Source: Winogradskyella sp. (lineage in GTDB: Bacteria; Bacteroidota; Bacteroidia; Flavobacteriales; Flavobacteriaceae). From it: a DNA stretch of 49,957 nucleotides. The stretch is from positions 1 through 49,957 of the forward strand of contig JAOEWO010000016.1 of NCBI GenBank assembly GCA_028383925.1, in the 5' to 3' direction. Shown one piece after another: positions 22,670 through 32,286 of the stretch (the first letter of the stretch is position 1; each line of letters begins with the position of its first letter). Under the pieces are notes generated by a model. The model made no database searches. It was not told the origin of the DNA and was given only the letters and a program-made list of their open reading frames with translations. Made by a program: the position numbers and the translations under genes.

Positions 22670-24394
22670 ATGACCTCTAAATTTTACATAGTATTTACAT
22701 TTATTATAATGCTATTTAGCGTCTTAGGATGCTCTAATACAGAAAAAGAGTATGCAACTTTATTAATTTACGGAGGTACAATTTATACCGTAGATTCTAA
22801 TACAGACACTGTAGAAGCTGTTGCTACAAAAGACGATAAAATTATATTTACAGGTAGTTTAGCAGATGCACAAGTTTACAAAAACGAGAATACAAAACTA
22901 ATAGATTTAAAAGGTAAGACCATGACACCTGGCCTAATTGAAGGTCACGGTCATTTTATGGGTTTAGGGTATAATGAGCTCAATCTAGACTTAATGAATA
23001 CAACAAGCTACCAAGCTATTGTTGACGCAGTTGCCGAGCGTGTTAAAATGGCTAAACCAGGCGAATGGATAACTGGGCGCGGCTGGCACCAAAGTAAATG
23101 GGACAGTATGCCTAATGAAACCGTACACGGTTTTCAAACACACCACTTACTAAGCGAAGTATCACCAAATAACCCTGTATATCTAAGACACGCAAGTGGC
23201 CATGCAGGTTTTGCTAACGCCAAGGCCATGGATATTTCGGGCTTAACAGCATTATCTATAGATGGCACTAAAGCCTACGATGTAGAAGGTGGTGAAATTC
23301 TTGTAGATGCAGCTGGAAGACCTACAGGTGTTTTTAATGAGCGTGCACAAGGATTAATTACTCAGCACATACCTGACAAAACAGAAGAAACAGACATTAA
23401 AGCTTTTAAATTGGCTGTTGCAGCGTGTCATAAAAACGGTATTACTAGTTTTCATGATGCAGGTATTGGAAGAGAAACTATTGCTCTTTTTGAAAAGATG
23501 AAAGCTAATGGAAAAATGAAAACACGTATTTACGCGATGCTAACCGGTTGGGAAGAAGATTTGCTTAATGATTGGTTTAAAAAAGGCCCAATGATAGACC
23601 CAGACCACCTAATGACTATTAGGTCTGTAAAATTAAATTGCGATGGCGCACTAGGCTCTCGTGGAGCTTGGTTGCTAGAACCTTACACAGATAGGCCAGA
23701 TCATTTTGGACACGAAACGCTGCCTATGGAATTTGTACAAAAAACAGCATTAAATGGTTTAAAGCACGGGTTTCAGGTTTGCGCGCATGCTATTGGCGAC
23801 CGAGCAAATAGAGAAATATTAGATCGTTATGAAGCTGCCTTTAAAGCATTACCAAATGCAACTTTAGACCATAGATACAGAATAGAGCATGCTCAACATT
23901 TACACCCTGAAGACATTTCTCGCTTTGCAGCATTAAAGGTTATACCAGCGATGCAAGCGGTACATATGTCATCTGATCGTCCTTGGGCTATTGATCGCTT
24001 AGGCGAGAAACGCATTAAAGAAGGAGCTTACATGTGGCAAGACTTACTACAAAGCGGCGTACCTATTGTTAACGGAACTGACGTACCTGTTGAACCGATT
24101 AATCCTATTGCTAGTTTTTATGCAAGTGTAAGTCGTAAAACATTAAAGGGCTTACCAGAAGGTGGTTATGAACCTGCACAAAAAATGACCAGAGCGCAAG
24201 CCTTAAAATCTTATACTCTAGACGCTGCTTATGGTGCTTTTGAGGAAGATATTAAAGGTTCTATAACGGTTGGCAAGCTCGCAGATTTTACAATTTATGA
24301 TCAAGATTTAATGTCTGTTGATGAAAATAAAATATTAAAAACTAAGATTATAATGACCGTATTTAATGGTAAAGTGGTCTATCTTAATGAATAA
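22670..24394 (+). CDS. Amidohydrolase family lipoprotein (YtcJ-like)
   Basis: 574 residues. Lipoprotein signal with lipobox FSVLGC, so probably anchored in the periplasm or at the surface. Amidohydro_3-type metal-dependent hydrolase: TPGLIEGHGHFMGLG carries the HxH metal motif, ITSFHDAGIG, VCAHAIGDRAN and RIEHAQHLHP supply further His ligands, and IVNGTDVPVEPINP the late Asp. Substrate unknown. Monocistronic as far as can be seen. Confidence 0.88.
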   Translation: MTSKFYIVFTFIIMLFSVLGCSNTEKEYATLLIYGGTIYTVDSNTDTVEAVATKDDKIIFTGSLADAQVYKNENTKLIDLKGKTMTPGLIEGHGHFMGLGYNELNLDLMNTTSYQAIVDAVAERVKMAKPGEWITGRGWHQSKWDSMPNETVHGFQTHHLLSEVSPNNPVYLRHASGHAGFANAKAMDISGLTALSIDGTKAYDVEGGEILVDAAGRPTGVFNERAQGLITQHIPDKTEETDIKAFKLAVAACHKNGITSFHDAGIGRETIALFEKMKANGKMKTRIYAMLTGWEEDLLNDWFKKGPMIDPDHLMTIRSVKLNCDGALGSRGAWLLEPYTDRPDHFGHETLPMEFVQKTALNGLKHGFQVCAHAIGDRANREILDRYEAAFKALPNATLDHRYRIEHAQHLHPEDISRFAALKVIPAMQAVHMSSDRPWAIDRLGEKRIKEGAYMWQDLLQSGVPIVNGTDVPVEPINPIASFYASVSRKTLKGLPEGGYEPAQKMTRAQALKSYTLDAAYGAFEEDIKGSITVGKLADFTIYDQDLMSVDENKILKTKIIMTVFNGKVVYLNE

Positions 24395-24528
24395 CCTAAT
24401 AAGTATCTGTAGACAAATTAATAATAGTATTTAAAACTGTTTTTTTTTAAATGTACCGTAAATAGACAAATAAAATCCATCTTTTTTTAGACTATAGTTG
24501 ATATATACCTCTAAAAATTAAATTTAGA

Positions 24529-24867
24529 CTATTGCTTCTTCAACTCTAATTTCTCAGCAAAATAATCGCAAAAATCTTTCATTGTTGCTGTCATTTTTTC
24601 GTCTTGAGTGGCACGTAAAAAAGTATCGCTCATGGTAACTAATGTTTGATGAAAAAACAATTTCATCTCATCTACTGGCATGTCTTTAGTCCACAAATCA
24701 ATTTTTAAGGTCTCTTGTGCTTTACTATCCCAAACAGATAACATTACTGCTTTTGCTTCTTCATTATTAACACCACCGTCTTGTGCTGTCCAGTTTAATT
24801 TTTCTGGCACACGGTTTTCGTCGAGTTCTACGTTGAGTTCTATTTTAGATTTAATAATTTTAGACAT
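24529..24867 (-). CDS. gldC: Gliding motility protein GldC
   Basis: 112 residues, small soluble protein; KSKIELNVELDENRVPEKLNW is characteristic. In Flavobacterium GldC lies next to GldB and affects gliding efficiency. Start and gldB stop overlap as TAATG, so the pair is co-translated. Confidence 0.9.
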   Translation of the reverse strand: MSKIIKSKIELNVELDENRVPEKLNWTAQDGGVNNEEAKAVMLSVWDSKAQETLKIDLWTKDMPVDEMKLFFHQTLVTMSDTFLRATQDEKMTATMKDFCDYFAEKLELKKQ

Positions 24868-25835
24868 TACTTTTTTGGTTTAAATTTTGATTTTCTAAAT
24901 ATTTCTTCAGGCTCAGTTTGCATAATTTGCATCAAATCTTTGCCAGATGTTTCTGCATAAGCTCTTACAATTTGCCAACCCACGTATTGCCCTAATCGTC
25001 CTGGTGATTCATTGTCTAATTCTAAATAAAACTTAGTAAATGGAGCATCTGCAATAAAACGATTTGGCAATTTGCTATCTGTACTGTACAATAATTCTTT
25101 CTCAATAAAATAACTCCAAATAGAGCTCTCATTAGCCTCTGCCCAAGCTAATTGTTGTTGCGTATATCCTATTTTTTCTGCATTTGTTTTAAACGGAATA
25201 ATAACATCTTTAAAATACAAGAGTTTCCCAAAGTAAATCATCTCATCTAGTAACGTCTTTCTATTGGTTTGAAACGCATATTTTTTGGCATAACTATCAG
25301 TAAAATCAACAACAATTTGCTCCTTTTTAAAGTTTTTTGCTAAGTAAGAAGGTATATTACCATTAACGTAAAACTTATGATTTTCACCTAAATAGTTATC
25401 TAATGCTACTAAAGCAATACTATCTGTTACAATCACTTTATCTCTGTATTGCACGGAATTGGTTAAGGTTACAACTCTTGGTACAGAAAACGCTTTATCA
25501 TAGTATTTAATATGCTGAAACATACTTAACAAGTCTGCCTTTACATCCTTAAAATCAAGAAAGTTGCGACTTACTTCTCTTAAAATTTCATTTTGTAAAG
25601 TATCATTTAGCTTATTCACCCAAATAGAATCTGGTGTGTGTTTAGAAAACAAAAACGGAAAAGCCTGCTTTAAATCTGGCAAATCTTTAGGAGTCGCTTT
25701 TAATACAGCCTCATCAAACCGTTCTACTACAAAGTTGGCTTCTATTTTTGCAATGTTGGTTTCTTGTTTACCGCCATCACTACAAGAGACTAAACTTAAA
25801 GCTACTATTAAAATAAGGTAAATTCTTAATTGCAT
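24867..25835 (-). CDS. gldB: Gliding motility lipoprotein GldB
   Basis: 322 residues from ATG at 25835 (MQLRIYLILIVALSLVSC, a lipoprotein signal). The frame is open to 25886, but that codon would lie before the transcription start predicted from the -7 box at 25884-25891; an ATG at 25847 remains possible. GldB is needed for gliding and linked to type IX secretion in Flavobacterium. Divergent from nadE. Confidence 0.9.
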   Translation of the reverse strand: MQLRIYLILIVALSLVSCSDGGKQETNIAKIEANFVVERFDEAVLKATPKDLPDLKQAFPFLFSKHTPDSIWVNKLNDTLQNEILREVSRNFLDFKDVKADLLSMFQHIKYYDKAFSVPRVVTLTNSVQYRDKVIVTDSIALVALDNYLGENHKFYVNGNIPSYLAKNFKKEQIVVDFTDSYAKKYAFQTNRKTLLDEMIYFGKLLYFKDVIIPFKTNAEKIGYTQQQLAWAEANESSIWSYFIEKELLYSTDSKLPNRFIADAPFTKFYLELDNESPGRLGQYVGWQIVRAYAETSGKDLMQIMQTEPEEIFRKSKFKPKK

Positions 25836-25883
25836 TTTACAAAACATTTTTAATCCTAACACTATTAAGCTATTTTTGTTGTG

Positions 25884-25891
25884 CAAAGGTA
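25884..25891 (-). promoter_or_regulatory. -7 box for gldBC
   Basis: TACCTTTG followed by C on the minus strand, an exact TAnnTTTG match, about 49 nt before the chosen gldB ATG. No clear -33 element. Confidence 0.55.
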
Positions 25892-25919
25892 CACTTCTTT
25901 ACATTAAATTTTAAATATT

Positions 25920-26708
25920 ATGCAAACAGAAAAGGTTGTAAATCACATTGTAGATTGGCTAAAAGATTATGCTATAAACGCAAAAGTTAATGGTTTTGTT
26001 ATTGGTATTTCTGGCGGAATTGACTCTGCAGTAACCTCTACACTTTGTGCAAAAACAGGCTTAGATCTTTTATGTATTGAAATGCCTATACACCAAGCAG
26101 CAAGTCATGTATCTAGGGCAGAAGAGCATATTGCACAATTAAAGCAACGATTTTCTAACGTTAGAGAAACAAGAACCGACTTAACACCTGTTTTTGAAGA
26201 ATTTAAAACAGAAGTTAGCCTAGAAGGAAAACAAGCCACTGTAGATATGGCTTTAGCAAACACTAGAGCTCGCTTAAGAATGACGACACTTTATTACTAT
26301 GCTGGCCTGCAAGGTTTATTGGTTGCTGGCACTGGTAATAAGGTAGAAGATTTTGGAGTAGGTTTTTACACAAAATATGGAGATGGTGGAGTTGATTTAA
26401 GCCCTATTGCTGACTTATTAAAATCTGAAGTGTATAAAATCGGTGAATATCTAAACGTCCCTAAATCTATAATGAATGCGGCACCAAGTGATGGCTTATT
26501 TGGTGATGCACGAAGTGATGAAGACCAAATTGGTGCATCTTACCCAGAATTAGAATGGGCCATGAAGATGAAAGAAGAAGGTAAAACCACTAATGACTTT
26601 GAAGGTAGACAAAAAGAAGCTTTTGAAATCTTTTTTAGATATAATACGTTAAACAAACACAAAATGATTCCGATTCCAATTTGTGATATTCCTAATAATT
26701 TTAGATAA
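25920..26708 (+). CDS. nadE: NH3-dependent NAD+ synthetase
   Basis: 262 residues. ATP-pyrophosphatase loop GISGGIDSAV, then GTGNKVEDFGVGFYTKYGDGGVDLSPIADLLK typical of NadE. No glutaminase domain, so ammonia is the nitrogen source. It amidates nicotinic acid adenine dinucleotide to NAD. Start ATG at 25920 with an A-rich leader. Confidence 0.94.
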   Translation: MQTEKVVNHIVDWLKDYAINAKVNGFVIGISGGIDSAVTSTLCAKTGLDLLCIEMPIHQAASHVSRAEEHIAQLKQRFSNVRETRTDLTPVFEEFKTEVSLEGKQATVDMALANTRARLRMTTLYYYAGLQGLLVAGTGNKVEDFGVGFYTKYGDGGVDLSPIADLLKSEVYKIGEYLNVPKSIMNAAPSDGLFGDARSDEDQIGASYPELEWAMKMKEEGKTTNDFEGRQKEAFEIFFRYNTLNKHKMIPIPICDIPNNFR

Positions 26709-26755
26709 ATCGTGTATTTTATCGAATAATTAATGCTAAATGCTTAATTTTTAGT

Positions 26756-26763
26756 TATTTTTG
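26756..26763 (+). promoter_or_regulatory. Candidate -7 box for the response regulator
   Basis: TATTTTTG fits TAnnTTTG. An inverted repeat GTTACA-N9-TGTAAC (26799-26819) lies between it and the ATG at 26834 and could be an operator. Confidence 0.35.
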
Positions 26764-26833
26764 TTTAAATAATTTCCTTGTTTACTGACGCTATTTCAGT
26801 TACAAACCCTAACTGTAACAAAAACCAATTTTA

Positions 26834-27463
26834 ATGATACATATTTTAATTGTTGACAACCACCCTATTGTAAGAACTGGACTCGAATTATTTTTAAATA
26901 GTAAACCAGATTTTAAAGTTGTGGGGAAACTAAGTAGTGGTATTGAAATTTTTGAATTTGTAAGACGACATAAAGTTGATATTATAATTTCTGAAATTGA
27001 TTTACCAGAATTAAATGGTATTACAGCACTACGTGCTATTAAAAAAGAAAACAATACCGTCAATGTTTTAATGTTTAGCCACCAACCTGAAGAAATATAT
27101 GCTATTAGCACGTTAAAAGCAGGAGCTTCTGGTTATTTAAACAAAACCGTAGATACACAAACCATTGAAACTGCAATAAGAAAAATTCACAGTGGTGAAG
27201 TTTATTTAAGCGAAAAAATGGATAAGCATTACCGTTATGAAGACACGCGTAAAAGCAGAAGCCGTTTATTTAAAAAGCTATCTACTAGAGAAGTTGAAGT
27301 TTTAAAACTACTATCAATAGGTAGAAAAAACAAAGAAATAGCTTTAGAGTTAGATATTAACGAAAAAACGGTGAGTACCTACAAAGCACGGCTTTTTAAG
27401 AAATTAAATGTTACTAATATTGTAGATTTAATTCACCAAGCTAAACATCACAATCTTGCTTAA
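26834..27463 (+). CDS. NarL/FixJ-type response regulator with altered phosphorylation pocket
   Basis: 209 residues. Receiver domain 1-120 and LuxR-type HTH at about 145-205 (KLSTREVEVLKLLSIGRKNKEIALELDINEKTVSTYKARLFKKL). The usual phosphoacceptor Asp is replaced by E54 (DIIISEIDLPELNG), and the acidic pair is D8-N9 rather than two acids. The conserved Lys is present (GYLNK). Glu can mimic phosphorylation, so the protein may be active without a kinase, and no histidine kinase gene is adjacent. Convergent with dnaG, 7 nt apart. Confidence 0.9.
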   Translation: MIHILIVDNHPIVRTGLELFLNSKPDFKVVGKLSSGIEIFEFVRRHKVDIIISEIDLPELNGITALRAIKKENNTVNVLMFSHQPEEIYAISTLKAGASGYLNKTVDTQTIETAIRKIHSGEVYLSEKMDKHYRYEDTRKSRSRLFKKLSTREVEVLKLLSIGRKNKEIALELDINEKTVSTYKARLFKKLNVTNIVDLIHQAKHHNLA

Positions 27464-27470
27464 TTTAGTA

Positions 27471-29435
27471 CTAGCCAATTACTTTCCCTAACTTACGAGA
27501 TAATAACATTTTTAAACCCACATAATCTTTAACATCCTCTATAATTGAGCGCATATCTGATGTTTCTTTTAACGTTTCATTTTTATACTCTGCAACTTTC
27601 TTGTCTATAAGATGGCAACGAAGACTCAGTATTGTTTGACTTACTAATTGAGAAACAGAATGGTCCTTTTCTTTTGGTATAATTTGATTACGTTCCCAGT
27701 CGTGTAAGTTATATTTCTCATCGTCCATTAAAATAGTGGTAACCATACTGGCAGACTCTTGGTCTAACTGGTTTATAAAATGTCTAGTTGAAAAATCTTC
27801 GTCTTGATTTAACTTATCAATAATAGAATAATATAATAATTTAAATTTCTCGTTAGTAAATTGCATTTCGTCTTCTTGAAGATCTAAATACAATTTTTCA
27901 AAAACACGAGTTTCGTGTATGGTAGGCTCTAGTACTAATTCTCCAGAGACCTCATCCTCCTTTAAAATTAAATCTTCAAATTGCTCTGTCTTATCACCAT
28001 AAAGCATTAAAATTTCAATAATCTTACGCTCTAACTCGTACTGAATATCTATTTTTTGCTTTGGCTCTTCTGTATTTTTTACAACCTGAAATGCTTTTTG
28101 TTCTTGTTTAAAACTTTTGCTGGCTTCTTGTAAATCTTTTTTATTAATTTGAGCTAAAGTGCTAAACAAAACACTCTCACTAATATCCATAATACGCGCA
28201 CATTCTTGAATATATACTTCGCGCTTTATCTGATCAGGAATTTTAGCAATACTATTTACAATATCTCTAATAGTCTCAGCTTTTTTAATAGGATCATTAT
28301 TAGCTTCTTTAACCAATAATGAAGCTTTAAACTGAATAAAATCTTTAGCATTCTCTTTTAGATACTCAGTAATTTCCACTAAGGTATTAGATTTCGCAAA
28401 ACTATCTGGATCTTCACCATCTGGAAACATACAAACTTTTACATTCATACCTTGCTCTAAAATTAAATCTATACCACGTATTGAAGCCCTAATACCCGCA
28501 GCATCACCATCAAAAAGTACCGTAATGTTATTTGTAAGACGGTTAATTAATCGTATTTGATCTGATGACAAGGCAGTACCAGATGAAGACACCACGTTTT
28601 TAACACCGGTTTGATAAAACTGAATAACATCTGTATAACCCTCTACCAAATAACAATTATCTTCTTTTGCAATAGTCTGCTTGGCAAAAAATAAACCGTA
28701 AAGCACTTTACTTTTATGGTAAATTTCACTTTCTGGCGAATTAAGATATTTTGCTGCTTTTTTATCGTTTGTTAAAATACGACCGCCATATCCCAAAATA
28801 CGACCACTCATACTATGTATAGGAAACATAACGCGCCCCTTAAACCTGTCAAAACGCTTCTGATCTTTTACTATAGTAAGACCAGTAGCAGAAAGAAAAT
28901 CTATATTATAACCTTTACCTAAGGCATCATCTGTAAACGCTTGCCAATCATCTAAAGAATATCCTAACTGAAATTTTTTAATAGTCTCTTCAGTAAAACC
29001 ACGTTCTTTAAAATAGCTTAAACCAATGGCTTTACCTTGGTCTGTTTTGTGAAGTACTTTCTGAAAATATGCGTTAGCATACTCACTAACTAAGTATAAA
29101 CTTTCTTTAGCATTTTGTTGTTCCTTTTCTTCGTCAGTTCGCTCAGTTTCTTCAATTTCTATGTTGTATTTTTTTGCTAAGTACTTAATAGCTTCTGGAT
29201 AGGTAAAATGCTCGTGCTCCATTAAAAATGTAACAGCATTACCACCCTTACCACTAGAAAAATCTTTCCATATTTGTTTTACTGGTGAGACCATAAAGCT
29301 AGGAGAACGCTCATCGCTAAAAGGACTTAACCCTTTAAAACTACTACCAGACTTTTTAAGCTGCACAAAGTCGCCTATTACCTCCTCTACTCGAGCAGTT
29401 TCAAATACTTGTGCTATACTGTTTTGTGAAATCAT
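27471..29435 (-). CDS. dnaG: DNA primase with degenerate zinc-binding domain
   Basis: 654 residues. The N-terminal CHC2 fold is recognisable (SFKGLSPFSDERSPSFMVSPVKQIWKDFSSGKGGNAVTFLMEH spans about 33-75), but every expected zinc ligand is replaced by Ser, Asp or another residue. The Toprim catalytic core follows (YLVEGYTDVIQFYQTG, VLFDGDAAGIRAS) and a C-terminal DnaB-interaction region. I recall similar zinc-less primases in other Bacteroidota, so this is probably a lineage trait and not decay. Confidence 0.93.
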   Translation of the reverse strand: MISQNSIAQVFETARVEEVIGDFVQLKKSGSSFKGLSPFSDERSPSFMVSPVKQIWKDFSSGKGGNAVTFLMEHEHFTYPEAIKYLAKKYNIEIEETERTDEEKEQQNAKESLYLVSEYANAYFQKVLHKTDQGKAIGLSYFKERGFTEETIKKFQLGYSLDDWQAFTDDALGKGYNIDFLSATGLTIVKDQKRFDRFKGRVMFPIHSMSGRILGYGGRILTNDKKAAKYLNSPESEIYHKSKVLYGLFFAKQTIAKEDNCYLVEGYTDVIQFYQTGVKNVVSSSGTALSSDQIRLINRLTNNITVLFDGDAAGIRASIRGIDLILEQGMNVKVCMFPDGEDPDSFAKSNTLVEITEYLKENAKDFIQFKASLLVKEANNDPIKKAETIRDIVNSIAKIPDQIKREVYIQECARIMDISESVLFSTLAQINKKDLQEASKSFKQEQKAFQVVKNTEEPKQKIDIQYELERKIIEILMLYGDKTEQFEDLILKEDEVSGELVLEPTIHETRVFEKLYLDLQEDEMQFTNEKFKLLYYSIIDKLNQDEDFSTRHFINQLDQESASMVTTILMDDEKYNLHDWERNQIIPKEKDHSVSQLVSQTILSLRCHLIDKKVAEYKNETLKETSDMRSIIEDVKDYVGLKMLLSRKLGKVIG

Positions 29436-29612
29436 ACAACGTCCTAAAAAAAGCAGGAATCTATTTTTAATTTAGTAATCTAGTTTGTTTACAGGTTTCT
29501 GTCGGTGCAGAAATGACAACTTTGTAAATTTAAGATAAACAATTTGCATTAAAAACTAATACCTCAAATTAACTTCACTTTGTAGTTTTAAATACCTAAA
29601 ATATAAAACTCA

Positions 29613-29656
29613 CAAAAAAAAGAGCCTCAATCAATATTATGATTAAGGCCCTTTTT
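29613..29656 (-). terminator. Terminator after the outer-membrane protein gene
   Basis: Minus strand: GGGCCTTAATCA, loop, TGATTGAGGCTC, followed by eight T. One or two mismatches in the stem. Confidence 0.75.
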
Positions 29657-29682
29657 AAAAATAAAATCAACTATTAATTATA

Positions 29683-30792
29683 CTAGTCTAAATCCCATCT
29701 TAGACCCAATGATATGTTATTTTGCTCAAGTGCCTGATCTTGAAATAATGGACTTAAATCGTACTTTGCATAGATGGCTAAATCGCCTAAACCAATATAA
29801 CCACTTAAACCGTAAACAAAATTAGAGGCATTAAAATTACGTCTTTCCTTAGTTTTTACACGGTTACCATCTTCATCTTCATAAATTAACTTTTGCAACG
29901 ACGCTAATCTTACACCACCAAAACCACCAATACCAATTCTAAATTGGTTATCTGTTGTATATCTTAGTCTGTCTTTATAATCACGTTTTTTAGAAGGACC
30001 AAATTCTAGATGTAAAGGCAGTACTAAATTAGTTACTCTAAACTTAGATTTTTTAAGATCGAATGGAAATTCTTGCAATGTTGTTTCGTCACCATTTTGC
30101 ACAAAATATTGATTGTTTTTAATATCAAATTTGTTCCACTGAAATGAGAATCCATAATTAAGTCTTAAAAAATTAGAATCTTTAAGTAAACGTGTTTGCC
30201 ATGCCCAACCTAGTTCTACAAAACCTGAGCCGCCTAATTTATAAGGCGAATCGTCTAAACTTTGGTTATCGCCAATAGCGTTATTAAAGCCAAGTGCAAA
30301 CACTAACCTATTGGTTGTTCTTAAATCGTATTTTGGTGGCTTTTTATATTCATCATCATCATCATCATTACCATCTGTTAGATCAATATTAAAACCATTT
30401 GAGCCAATTGATACTGACATTTTATTGGTTTCTGAGAGATTCTGAAATTTGTATGGATTACGATCAATCAGCGCTATCTTATTAGTAATAATACTTAATC
30501 TGTTTTCAATATTTGCTACTCTTTTAGTAGCCGCTTTTTTCTTTAAAACTTCAGCTTCAGCAGCACTAATCTCATCATTATCTAGCCTACGATTTATGAC
30601 TTCAATTTCACTTTTTAACCATTCTCGTTCTTCCGCACGAATATTCTCTTTTAAAGCTTCGAGCTTATCAATTTGGGCTTTCTTTAAAACACTATCATTA
30701 AGAATTGAATCTTTTTTTGTTTCTTGAGCCTGACTAATTGCAAAAGTTAATGCAATTATAGAGTACACTACTAATCTTGTAATTGTGTTCAT
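29683..30792 (-). CDS. Outer-membrane beta-barrel protein with N-terminal coiled coil
   Basis: 369 residues. Signal peptide ending ISQAQ, then a charged helical stretch at about 30-110 (repeated Glu/Lys heptad-like pattern), an acidic DGNDDDDDEYK linker near 145 and alternating beta-strand sequence from about 160 to the end (GFVELGWAWQT, FRIGIGGFGGVRLAS, SLGLRWDLD). Resembles PorT/OmpA-like small barrels of Bacteroidota. It follows an ECF sigma and a membrane protein in the same direction, so it may be part of that regulon. Function unknown. Confidence 0.75.
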   Translation of the reverse strand: MNTITRLVVYSIIALTFAISQAQETKKDSILNDSVLKKAQIDKLEALKENIRAEEREWLKSEIEVINRRLDNDEISAAEAEVLKKKAATKRVANIENRLSIITNKIALIDRNPYKFQNLSETNKMSVSIGSNGFNIDLTDGNDDDDDEYKKPPKYDLRTTNRLVFALGFNNAIGDNQSLDDSPYKLGGSGFVELGWAWQTRLLKDSNFLRLNYGFSFQWNKFDIKNNQYFVQNGDETTLQEFPFDLKKSKFRVTNLVLPLHLEFGPSKKRDYKDRLRYTTDNQFRIGIGGFGGVRLASLQKLIYEDEDGNRVKTKERRNFNASNFVYGLSGYIGLGDLAIYAKYDLSPLFQDQALEQNNISLGLRWDLD

Positions 30793-30842
30793 AACTGTTC
30801 TTTTTTTGATTTATTGATATTAATTAAATTTGATTTATCCTT

Positions 30843-31619
30843 TTAGTCCTTTCGCGTTACAACTCTTGTTTTTAGAGTTTTATAACTACCCTCTAATGCC
30901 TCAAAAACCTTACTCCTAAAAGACTGACCCATATCTTCTTCTACACTTAAGAGTAGCGCATTGGCATCAACTGTTTTAATGGTGCTCTTTTGTAAGTCAT
31001 CATTAAAAAGTACTGTATTTGCCAGCTTTAATAAAGAATCTACCTCTTTATCTAAAACTAATTTACTTTCAGCATTAAGGGATTTCAATGTTGATGCAAC
31101 TGTGTTTTTAAGCACTAAACTCTTGGTTATTTCTTGAGACTTCATAATACTTGCACCTTCTATAATAGGGGTCTTTAATACAGCGTTATTATTATTTTTT
31201 GCTAATTGTGATTTAGTATTTTCTTTTTTTGGTGTTACCGCTTTATAATTTATAATTTTTGATTGCTCTAATTTATTCTCTTTTTCTAAATCGAGCCTAT
31301 GGTCTTCTGTCGATAACTCAAAACGTTTTTGACTATCTGCATTATTTGTTTTAAAATCTTCCAACTTATCTAATACGTTTTCTTCGACGACGCCTTCTAT
31401 AGCTTTTTCTGTTTCATTTTTACTAAAAAACTGAACAGATACCGCTAACATAATCAGTAGACCGGCTGCAATGCTTAGCCATAAATAAATAGAATTCTTA
31501 GATTTATTTTCTTCTTCATCTAAACGCTGCGAAAGTTTAGACCAACTATTTACAGACGGAGACAACGTACGTTTGTCTAACTTTTCTTTTAATTGTTCTT
31601 CAAATTTAATTGGAGCCAT
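30843..31619 (-). CDS. Single-pass membrane protein, probable anti-sigma factor
   Basis: 258 residues. Cytoplasmic N-terminus of about 45 residues, one transmembrane helix (YLWLSIAAGLLIMLAVSVQFF, about 46-66) and a Lys/Ser/Asn-rich extracytoplasmic part. Its start overlaps the ECF sigma gene end by 14 nt, the usual sigma/anti-sigma arrangement. No zinc-binding anti-sigma motif is seen. Assignment is by position and topology. Confidence 0.65.
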   Translation of the reverse strand: MAPIKFEEQLKEKLDKRTLSPSVNSWSKLSQRLDEEENKSKNSIYLWLSIAAGLLIMLAVSVQFFSKNETEKAIEGVVEENVLDKLEDFKTNNADSQKRFELSTEDHRLDLEKENKLEQSKIINYKAVTPKKENTKSQLAKNNNNAVLKTPIIEGASIMKSQEITKSLVLKNTVASTLKSLNAESKLVLDKEVDSLLKLANTVLFNDDLQKSTIKTVDANALLLSVEEDMGQSFRSKVFEALEGSYKTLKTRVVTRKD

Positions 31620-32169
31620 AACCAGTACTATTTAATTCTTTTATCTTTTTTTGAAGCATCTTTCTCGCTTTAAATAATTGCGACTTTGATGTACCTTCAG
31701 ATATTTTTAGCAACTCAGCAATCTCATGATGTTTATAACCTTCAATAGCATACATTACAAATACTATTTTATAACCTTCTGGTAAACTATCTATGAGTTG
31801 TTGTATTTCTGCTACTTCAATATTTGATTTTATATTATTATCGTAATCGTGCTCTATATAGGCGTCTTCAGTTGCAAATTCAATATTTTTTTTCTGTCTT
31901 AAATACGATATTGCTTCTCTTACCATAATGCGACGTATCCATCCTTCAAAACTCCCTTCACCCTTAAATGATTTTAAGTATTTAAATACTTTAAAAAAAC
32001 CATTTAGCATCACTTCTTCTGCCTGATGCACGTCCTTAATATAATACCTGCAAACGCTTAGCATTTTGGGTGCGTGCAACTCATACAATACATGTTGAGC
32101 CTCTCGATTTTGTTTCGCGGCGCGTTGTATGAGTTTAGATTCGTTTTTATGAAGTTGAATAACTTTCAT
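31606..32169 (-). CDS. ECF-family RNA polymerase sigma factor
   Basis: 187 residues. Region 2 includes YIKDVHQAEEVMLNGFFKVFKYL and FEGWIRRIMVREAISYLR; region 4 includes LPEGYKIVFVMYAIEGYKHHEIAELLKISEGTSKSQLFKAR. Lone sigma-70 regions 2 and 4, no region 1. Followed by a membrane protein that probably holds it inactive. A good -33/-7 promoter is at 32207-32240. Confidence 0.92.
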   Translation of the reverse strand: MKVIQLHKNESKLIQRAAKQNREAQHVLYELHAPKMLSVCRYYIKDVHQAEEVMLNGFFKVFKYLKSFKGEGSFEGWIRRIMVREAISYLRQKKNIEFATEDAYIEHDYDNNIKSNIEVAEIQQLIDSLPEGYKIVFVMYAIEGYKHHEIAELLKISEGTSKSQLFKARKMLQKKIKELNSTGYGSN

Positions 32170-32206
32170 TGCATCGTTTACGATTGTACTTATATTTATA
32201 AAGACG

Positions 32207-32240
32207 CAAAATTAGGAATAAGGGTTGCCTATGAGGCAAA
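32207..32240 (-). promoter_or_regulatory. Promoter of the ECF sigma operon
   Basis: Minus strand TTTG (32240-32237), 22 nt, TAATTTTG (32214-32207): close to the Bacteroidota -33/-7 consensus. A TTGCCT/AGGCAA hairpin (32225-32239) lies within the spacer and may be an operator. Confidence 0.55.
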
Positions 32241-32286
32241 AAATAATTAAATAAATTTATAGTTATCTAAAAATCAATATTTTAAA

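Noticed and set aside
32225..32239. TTGCCT/AGGCAA hairpin as terminator of the polyprenyl synthase gene
   Set aside because: No T-run follows on the minus strand and it lies within a good sigma-operon promoter spacer; kept only as a possible operator.
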